Shown here piece after piece: positions 1 to 4,117 of a stretch of DNA of 7,102 bases. Position 1 is the stretch's first letter, and the number at the start of each line of letters is the position of its first letter. Both the position numbers and the translations under genes were made by a program. The stretch lies in assembly GCA_017630115.1 (NCBI GenBank), contig JAGBVY010000005.1:1-7102 (forward strand). Direction: 5' to 3'. The notes under the pieces were generated by a model. The model saw only the letters and a list, made by a program, of their open reading frames with translations, was not told where the DNA came from and ran no database searches. Source of the DNA: Tidjanibacter sp. (lineage in GTDB: Bacteria; Bacteroidota; Bacteroidia; Bacteroidales; Rikenellaceae).

Positions 1-93
1 GTGTTGTGAACGACTACTGCTGTTTATTGTAGGAGAGTAGTATTATAATAGTGGAGGCACGGGTGTGGGTGGTGAGTTTTTCGGGTGAAAGTG
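1..93. other. gene-free upstream stretch
   Basis: No coding region can be supported here. All three forward frames are interrupted early (stops at 7-9, 28-30 and 38-40), so at most a very short tail of an upstream gene could be present, and nothing in the few residues is recognisable. A 6-base inverted pair (ACTACT at 13-18, AGTAGT at 36-41) lacks a T-run and is not a convincing terminator. The stretch is best read as upstream intergenic DNA leading into the promoter at 94-122. Confidence 0.5.
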
Positions 94-122
94 TTTGAAT
101 TGCCATTTAATTCGTATCTTTG
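94..122 (+). promoter_or_regulatory. Bacteroidetes-type promoter of the GH13 operon
   Basis: A perfect -7 box TATCTTTG (consensus TAnnTTTG) lies at 115-122 and a perfect -33 box TTTG at 94-97, with 17 bases between them. This matches the primary sigma factor promoter of Bacteroidetes; the spacing is at the short end of what is reported for the phylum. The transcript would start near 126-129 and carry a leader of about 75 bases before the ATG at 203. The leader shows no strong Shine-Dalgarno sequence, which is usual in this phylum, and no riboswitch that I recognise. Confidence 0.7.
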
Positions 123-202
123 CACAGATGGCACATGGGTAGCCTCTTGGGGTCAGAAAATCAACTCATTGAAGAAACATTATTAGAGTAAAGATTAGCA
201 AT

Positions 203-2329
203 ATGAATTTCAAACCACTATTCCAACTATTGGGGGCGGCTGCAATGACGCTCTCAGCACTCCTTTGTGTGCAGTGTACTCCCAAGCAAGATTTTGCCCT
301 TGGCAACGGCGCAACGGTCATTCCGATGACCATTAAGCAAGGTACAACAACCCACTACCTGACCGACTACTATCCACAATGGGAGGGAGCAACGGCTCTC
401 ACAAGCGACGACGAGCGACTCCTGCTTGCCCCCTCAACCGACAACTGGGAGCAATTTACAATCACAACCCAGAGCAATGTGCTCGTCTCAACCATCGACG
501 TATGGCACGCCGAGGAGAAGCTCTCCATCGTAGTGCTTGGTGGTCCTCGCGACACCGAGGGTAGCTATATGTCCTCGACCGAGGCCAAGCGTGGCACCAT
601 CACCATTGTTGCCACAAAGCCCGTAGTGGAGGCTGTGGCTATGTGGCAGAACGAGGAGGTGGACAATGTGAAAATTGTGGGCAACACCATTGAGGTAGAG
701 ATACCTACCGTAGCCAAGAGCCACCAGCGCTCGCACATTAGAGTTTTTGCGGCCTCGGCCGATGGTCGTTTCAACGACGTGCTTCTACCCTTGGAGTATG
801 GCAAGGTGGTTTGGGATGCCGACGATATTCGTCGTCAGGATTTCCAGTCGCAGATTCTCTACTCGCTGATGATTGACCGTTTCAAAAATGGCTCTACCGC
901 CAACGACTGGAAGTTGAACTCCCCTGAGGTATTGGATAAGGTCGATTATCAGGGTGGCGACATTGTGGGTATAACCCAGAAGATTGAGGATGGTTTCTTC
1001 TCCGACCTCGGTATCACCACCATTTGGATTTCGCCCATCACCCAGAATCCCTACGATGCGTGGGGTCAGAACCGCAATCCCGACACCAAATTCTCGGGCT
1101 ATCACGGCTATTGGCCCATTTTCAGCACTGTTGTCGATAAGCGTTTCGGCACCGACGAGGAGCTTCGCGCGATGCTCTCTACGGCTCACGACGACGAACT
1201 GAACGTCATCCTCGACTATGTGGCCAACCACCTCCACATCGACTCTCCTGTGCTGAAAGAGCACCCCGACTGGACCACCGAACTCATGTTGCCCGATGGT
1301 CGCAAAAATATCGGTCTGTGGGATGGCGAAACACGCCTTACCACTTGGTTTGACGAGCATATCCCCACTCTCGACACACGTCGCGAGGAGGTGTGTGAGC
1401 CTATGACCGACTCGGCCTTGCACTGGGTACGCAAATTCGATTTCGATGGTTTCCGCCACGACGCTTGCAAGCATATCCCTCTGAACTACTGGCGTATGCT
1501 CACTCATAAGATGAAATCCTCTATGCCCGAGCGTCAGCTTTGGCAGATTGGCGAGACCTATGGCGATGTGGAGCTCATTGGTTCGTATGTTAAGAGTGGT
1601 ATGATTGACGCCCAGTTTGACTTCAACCTCTACCACACTTCGCGCGATGTCATCATCGACGAGAGTCGCTCAATGCGCGACATCGCCGCTGCTGTTGAGC
1701 AGGCCGAGGCCGCCTATGGCTCCCACCACACTATGGGCAACATCACCGGCAACCACGACAAACCCCGTTTCTTATCGTTGGCTGGTGGCGATATGTCGCT
1801 CTGGTGTCCCGACGATAAAGCCGAGGGCTGGCATCGCAAGGTGGGCGTGGGCGACAACGTCAAGGGCTATGCTCGCTTGTCGCTCTTGAAGGCTATCATC
1901 TCCACTGTTCCGGGTGTACCTTGTGTATATCAGGGCGATGAGTATGGCATACCCGGTGCCAACGACCCCGACAACCGCTATATGATGGAGTTTGAGGGCT
2001 ACAACGAGTTCCAACAGAAGGAACTTGCCGCCACGAAGGCTATGTTTAAGTATCGCCGCGCCTCAATGGCTCTGATGTATGGCGACTATCGCACCCTTTA
2101 TGTAGATGACGACGTATATGTATTTATGCGTCACTATATGGGCCAGTGGGCTGTTGTCGCTCTGAATGTGCGCCCCGACGCTCGCAAGGTGGAGGTGACT
2201 TTGCCTGAGTTTGTTAAAGCCACTGGTGCCGATGTAGCTTTGGCAGCCGAGGGTGGCAAGGTGAGCTTTGCCGATGGCAACCTTACCATCGACATTCCCG
2301 CCTACGGATATGTTATTGTAAATGAGTAA
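203..2329 (+). CDS. exported GH13 alpha-amylase family glycoside hydrolase (amylase / neopullulanase / cyclomaltodextrinase-like)
   Basis: This 708-residue enzyme is predicted to hydrolyse alpha-glucosidic bonds in starch-derived glucans. The N-terminus is a signal peptide: hydrophobic residues 5-23, then Cys22 and Cys25. Either could be a lipidated cysteine, though neither lipobox is canonical, so it is probably an envelope lipoprotein or periplasmic. Residues about 26-210 form a beta-rich region of the kind that precedes the barrel in neopullulanase-type enzymes. The GH13 barrel follows (about 215-620) with all four signature regions: DYVANH (Asp338, Asn342, His343); GFRHDACKH with nucleophile Asp420; QIGETY with acid/base Glu451; GNHD with transition-state stabiliser Asp519. 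The SGYHGYWP segment is also typical of the family. The last ~85 residues are the C-terminal beta domain ending a normal full-length protein. It is the first gene of a two-gene operon with another GH13 enzyme. Family membership is firm; exact substrate (starch, pullulan, cyclodextrin, maltodextrin) cannot be read from sequence. Confidence 0.93.
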   Translation: MNFKPLFQLLGAAAMTLSALLCVQCTPKQDFALGNGATVIPMTIKQGTTTHYLTDYYPQWEGATALTSDDERLLLAPSTDNWEQFTITTQSNVLVSTIDVWHAEEKLSIVVLGGPRDTEGSYMSSTEAKRGTITIVATKPVVEAVAMWQNEEVDNVKIVGNTIEVEIPTVAKSHQRSHIRVFAASADGRFNDVLLPLEYGKVVWDADDIRRQDFQSQILYSLMIDRFKNGSTANDWKLNSPEVLDKVDYQGGDIVGITQKIEDGFFSDLGITTIWISPITQNPYDAWGQNRNPDTKFSGYHGYWPIFSTVVDKRFGTDEELRAMLSTAHDDELNVILDYVANHLHIDSPVLKEHPDWTTELMLPDGRKNIGLWDGETRLTTWFDEHIPTLDTRREEVCEPMTDSALHWVRKFDFDGFRHDACKHIPLNYWRMLTHKMKSSMPERQLWQIGETYGDVELIGSYVKSGMIDAQFDFNLYHTSRDVIIDESRSMRDIAAAVEQAEAAYGSHHTMGNITGNHDKPRFLSLAGGDMSLWCPDDKAEGWHRKVGVGDNVKGYARLSLLKAIISTVPGVPCVYQGDEYGIPGANDPDNRYMMEFEGYNEFQQKELAATKAMFKYRRASMALMYGDYRTLYVDDDVYVFMRHYMGQWAVVALNVRPDARKVEVTLPEFVKATGADVALAAEGGKVSFADGNLTIDIPAYGYVIVNE

Positions 2330-2352
2330 TCCAAAAATATCAACAAATCACT

Positions 2353-3747
2353 ATGAAAAAACTGTTTACATTGGTCGCTCTGTTTGCGACTTTGCTAGGT
2401 TGCATTGGTTGCAACAACGAGAGTCCCGAGGCTTTCGACAAATTTAATTCTGTTGTCTATGAGCTCAACGTGCGTCAGGCAACCGAGGAGGGTACATTTG
2501 CTGCTGCCGAGGCCTACCTGCCCGAGTTGAAGGCTATGGGTGTGGACATCGTGTGGCTTATGCCCATCAGCCCCATTGGTATTGAGGCTCGCAAGGGTTC
2601 GCTTGGCTCCTACTACTCCATCATCGACTACAAGGCCGTAAACCCCGAGTTTGGCACTATGGAGGATTTCGACCACTTCCTCGCTACGGCTCACGAGCTT
2701 GGCCTGAAAGTCATCATCGACTGGGTTGCCAACCACACCTCGCGCGATGCCAACTGGTGGAAAGAGGGCAAGAAGGATTGGTATGTTATGGACGAGAAGA
2801 CCGGCCTGCCCATTGTGGAGTACGACTGGACCGACATCGCAAAACTCAACTACAACAACGAGGATATGCGCGCTGCAATGCTCGACGCTCTGAAATTCTG
2901 GATTGAGAAGGGCGTTGATGGCTACCGTTGCGACGTGGCAATGAATGTGCCCGGCGACTTCTGGAAGAAGGCTTGGGAGGAGGTACGAAATATCAACCCC
3001 GAGGTCTATCTCTTGGCTGAGGGCGAGGAGACTTGGCTGCACGAGTCGGGCTTCGACGCTACCTATGCTTGGGAGCTCCACCACATCTTCAACGCTATGG
3101 CCAAGGGTGGTAGCGAGACCAAAAATGTGGCTGGCGATGGCACCATCAAGACCAACGCAAAGAGCGTTAAAGACCTGAAAGAGTATATGTTGCGTGATGA
3201 TGAGAAGTATCCCGCACCCGCTATGCGCCTGATGTTTACCTCCAACCACGACGAGAACTCGTGGGCAGGTACAGAGTTCGAGCGTATGGGCGACGCACAC
3301 AAGGCTTTGGCAGCCCTGACGTTTGTTTTGCCCAAGTCACAACCCCTCATCTACACCGGTCAGGAGATTGCTCTCTCGCGCCGCTTGCAATTCTTCGAGA
3401 AGGACTCCGTTAAGGAGCTTGTTGATTTGGAGTATGGCAAGGAGTATCGCAACTTCTACCACTCACTCTGCTCCTACCGCCACTCCAATAAGGCTTTGGC
3501 AGCAGGCGCTGAGGTGGTTCCTGTGCAGTTTGTCGAGGGCGTAGGCGAGAATGTGTTGGCATTTACGCGCCAGAAGGAGGAGAACACCGTTTTGTGCTTG
3601 TTCAACTTCTCGGCAGAGCCTACCACCGTTACCCTCACCGAGGCTGAGGCGGGCGACTATAAGTGCCTCTGTGGCAACACTCAGAGCTTCAAGGCAGGCG
3701 ACAAGGTTGAGCTTGCTGCTTGGGGTTTCAAACTCCTCTCCAAGTAG
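2353..3747 (+). CDS. exported GH13 alpha-amylase family lipoprotein
   Basis: This 464-residue enzyme is a second, smaller alpha-glucan hydrolase. The signal peptide MKKLFTLVALFATLLGC ends in a good lipobox (Leu14-Leu15-Gly16-Cys17), with Cys20 as an alternative lipidation site, so it is probably a membrane-anchored lipoprotein. The barrel begins almost at once (VVYELNVRQ, about residues 34-42). The four GH13 regions are intact: DWVANH (Asp123, Asn127, His128); GYRCD with nucleophile Asp194; LLAEGEE with acid/base Glu223; SNHDEN with Asp300. Region II lacks the Lys-His pair that follows the nucleophile in classical alpha-amylases and in the upstream gene (here Ala-Met-Asn), which hints at different subsite binding. 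Residues about 385-464 form the C-terminal beta domain. The start is 23 bases after the upstream stop, in an A/T-rich spacer without its own obvious promoter, so co-transcription is likely. A strong terminator follows the stop. Substrate is not determinable. Confidence 0.93.
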   Translation: MKKLFTLVALFATLLGCIGCNNESPEAFDKFNSVVYELNVRQATEEGTFAAAEAYLPELKAMGVDIVWLMPISPIGIEARKGSLGSYYSIIDYKAVNPEFGTMEDFDHFLATAHELGLKVIIDWVANHTSRDANWWKEGKKDWYVMDEKTGLPIVEYDWTDIAKLNYNNEDMRAAMLDALKFWIEKGVDGYRCDVAMNVPGDFWKKAWEEVRNINPEVYLLAEGEETWLHESGFDATYAWELHHIFNAMAKGGSETKNVAGDGTIKTNAKSVKDLKEYMLRDDEKYPAPAMRLMFTSNHDENSWAGTEFERMGDAHKALAALTFVLPKSQPLIYTGQEIALSRRLQFFEKDSVKELVDLEYGKEYRNFYHSLCSYRHSNKALAAGAEVVPVQFVEGVGENVLAFTRQKEENTVLCLFNFSAEPTTVTLTEAEAGDYKCLCGNTQSFKAGDKVELAAWGFKLLSK

Positions 3748-3773
3748 AACACCTTGCCCTAATACAAACCAAA

Positions 3774-3801
3774 GGCAGACCCAAGCGGGTCTGCCTTTTT
3801 T
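3774..3801 (+). terminator. intrinsic terminator of the GH13 operon
   Basis: A perfect 9-bp stem GGCAGACCC (3774-3782) / GGGTCTGCC (3787-3795) encloses the loop AAGC and is followed by six T (3796-3801). The three A before the stem can pair with the first T residues. It begins 27 bases after the stop codon of the second GH13 gene and separates this operon from the CRISPR-associated region. Confidence 0.93.
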
Positions 3802-3960
3802 GTGATCCCGTTGGGATGGGTGTTGATATTCGTTTTTCGCAACGAGTCAAAGCATTATGGGCATTAACCTTTATATGCTCACACGCCACTCACGGCAATT
3901 GGTAACTAGGTAATAACAACCGCTTTTAGGTTGTAATTAGAAGCGATGTGATGAGATCCC
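3802..3960. other. non-coding spacer between two facing terminators
   Basis: No gene can be supported here; the short open frames that enter it run through the terminator and resemble nothing. It lies between the + strand terminator of the GH13 operon and the minus-strand terminator of the tracrRNA, so it is probably little transcribed. It holds a small hairpin (ATCCC at 3805-3809, GGGAT at 3813-3817) and the larger inverted repeat at 3911-3939, listed separately. Confidence 0.6.
3911..3939. repeat. 29-base imperfect inverted repeat
   Basis: The arms TAATAACAACC (3911-3921) and GGTTGTAATTA (3929-3939) pair at 10 of 11 positions, with one A/A mismatch, around a 7-base centre (GCTTTTA). No T-run follows on either strand, so it does not read as a terminator. 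It could be a protein-binding site or a cruciform-prone sequence; function is unknown. Confidence 0.55.
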
Positions 3961-3989
3961 AAACAAAAAGCCCTCACCGAAGCGAGGGC
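3961..3989 (-). terminator. intrinsic terminator of the tracrRNA
   Basis: Read on the minus strand, an 8-bp stem GCCCTCGC / GTGAGGGC (one G-T pair) is closed by a UUCG tetraloop with the stabilising C-G closing pair. It is followed by TTTTTGTTT (3969-3961). The orientation faces away from cas9 and ends the small minus-strand RNA. It also serves as the 3' terminal hairpin of the tracrRNA. Confidence 0.9.
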
Positions 3990-4047
3990 GTAGGTACAAA
4001 GACCTTCGGCATATAGCCTTATTGTGGTAAGATGTAGAAATTCTTAC
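3963..4047 (-). ncRNA. tracrRNA of the type II CRISPR-Cas9 system
   Basis: This predicted RNA of about 85 nt pairs with the pre-crRNA repeat and holds the crRNA in Cas9. Reading 5' to 3' on the minus strand, it contains an anti-repeat (about 4045-4021) ending in ACCACAAT, then AAGGC. This is the same junction (CTACAATAAGGC) seen in the Neisseria type II-C tracrRNA. Next come a nexus-like mini-hairpin GGC-TATAT-GCC (4018-4008), a second hairpin AGGT / ACCT (4005-4002 with 3995-3992), and the UUCG terminator hairpin. The 5' end is placed a few bases downstream of the -7 box at 4059-4052, so it is accurate only to a few bases. Placement directly upstream of cas9 and divergent from it is a known layout. 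The repeat array itself is not in the window, so base-pairing to it is predicted, not seen. Confidence 0.85.
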
Positions 4048-4054
4048 ACCACAA
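4022..4054. repeat. anti-repeat palindrome (repeat-mimic stem-loop)
   Basis: On the + strand, TTGTGGTAAGA (4022-4032) and TCTTACACCACAA (4042-4054) are complementary over 11 bp with a 2-base bulge, around a 9-base loop (4033-4041). The left arm plus loop, read on the + strand, looks like the start of the CRISPR repeat; its complement is the tracrRNA anti-repeat. The right arm therefore places a repeat-like sequence just upstream of the anti-repeat in the minus-strand RNA. It overlaps the tracrRNA -7 box. Confidence 0.8.
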
Positions 4055-4082
4055 ATTTACGAAATATTTTCATTCTCCCAAC
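4052..4082 (-). promoter_or_regulatory. tracrRNA promoter
   Basis: On the minus strand a perfect -7 box TAAATTTG (consensus TAnnTTTG) occupies 4059-4052. A GTTG (three of four matches to TTTG) lies at 4082-4079, with 19 bases between, the favoured spacing in Bacteroides. Transcription would begin near 4048-4045, exactly at the anti-repeat, and end at the terminator at 3961-3989. Start, anti-repeat and terminator thus agree with one short RNA. Confidence 0.72.
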
Positions 4083-4099
4083 TTTTATTGTTATTTTTA
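4068..4099 (+). promoter_or_regulatory. candidate cas9 promoter (weak)
   Basis: TATTTTTA at 4092-4099 matches TAnnTTTG at seven of eight positions, and TTTC at 4068-4071 matches TTTG at three of four, with 20 bases between. If real, cas9 mRNA would start near 4103-4106 with a leader of only about 12-15 bases and no clear Shine-Dalgarno. The A/T-rich context makes chance matches likely. It would overlap the divergent tracrRNA promoter. Confidence 0.3.
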
Positions 4100-4117
4100 C
4101 GGAAAATACCTGCAACT

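Noticed and set aside
1..41. Possible tail of an upstream gene, and a 6-base inverted pair (13-18 / 36-41)
   Set aside because: Too few residues to judge, and the hairpin is short, with a 17-base loop and no T-run, so neither a gene end nor a terminator is supported.
785..1636. 283-codon minus-strand open frame inside the first GH13 gene
   Set aside because: Shadow of the coding strand, which holds GH13 regions I, II and III across this span.
2395..3300. 301-codon minus-strand open frame inside the second GH13 gene
   Set aside because: Shadow of the coding strand; the true frame contains all four GH13 regions.
3805..3817. Small hairpin ATCCC-GTT-GGGAT just after the operon terminator
   Set aside because: Five base pairs with a 3-base loop and no T-run; too small to assign a function.
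3720..3905. Short + strand open frame across the end of the second GH13 gene
   Set aside because: It runs straight through the perfect intrinsic terminator at 3774-3801 and its product is compositionally unremarkable.
4022..4054. Reading the palindrome as a leftover CRISPR array unit
   Set aside because: There is a single copy with no spacer-repeat periodicity nearby, and the adjacent nexus, terminator and promoter all fit a tracrRNA instead.
4056..4107. Imperfect repeat of TTTACG(G)A(A)AATA at 4056-4066 and 4096-4108, which could be a target of a long tracrRNA guide
   Set aside because: Only six contiguous bases match next to the guide end and the first position mismatches, in A/T-rich DNA where this is easily chance.
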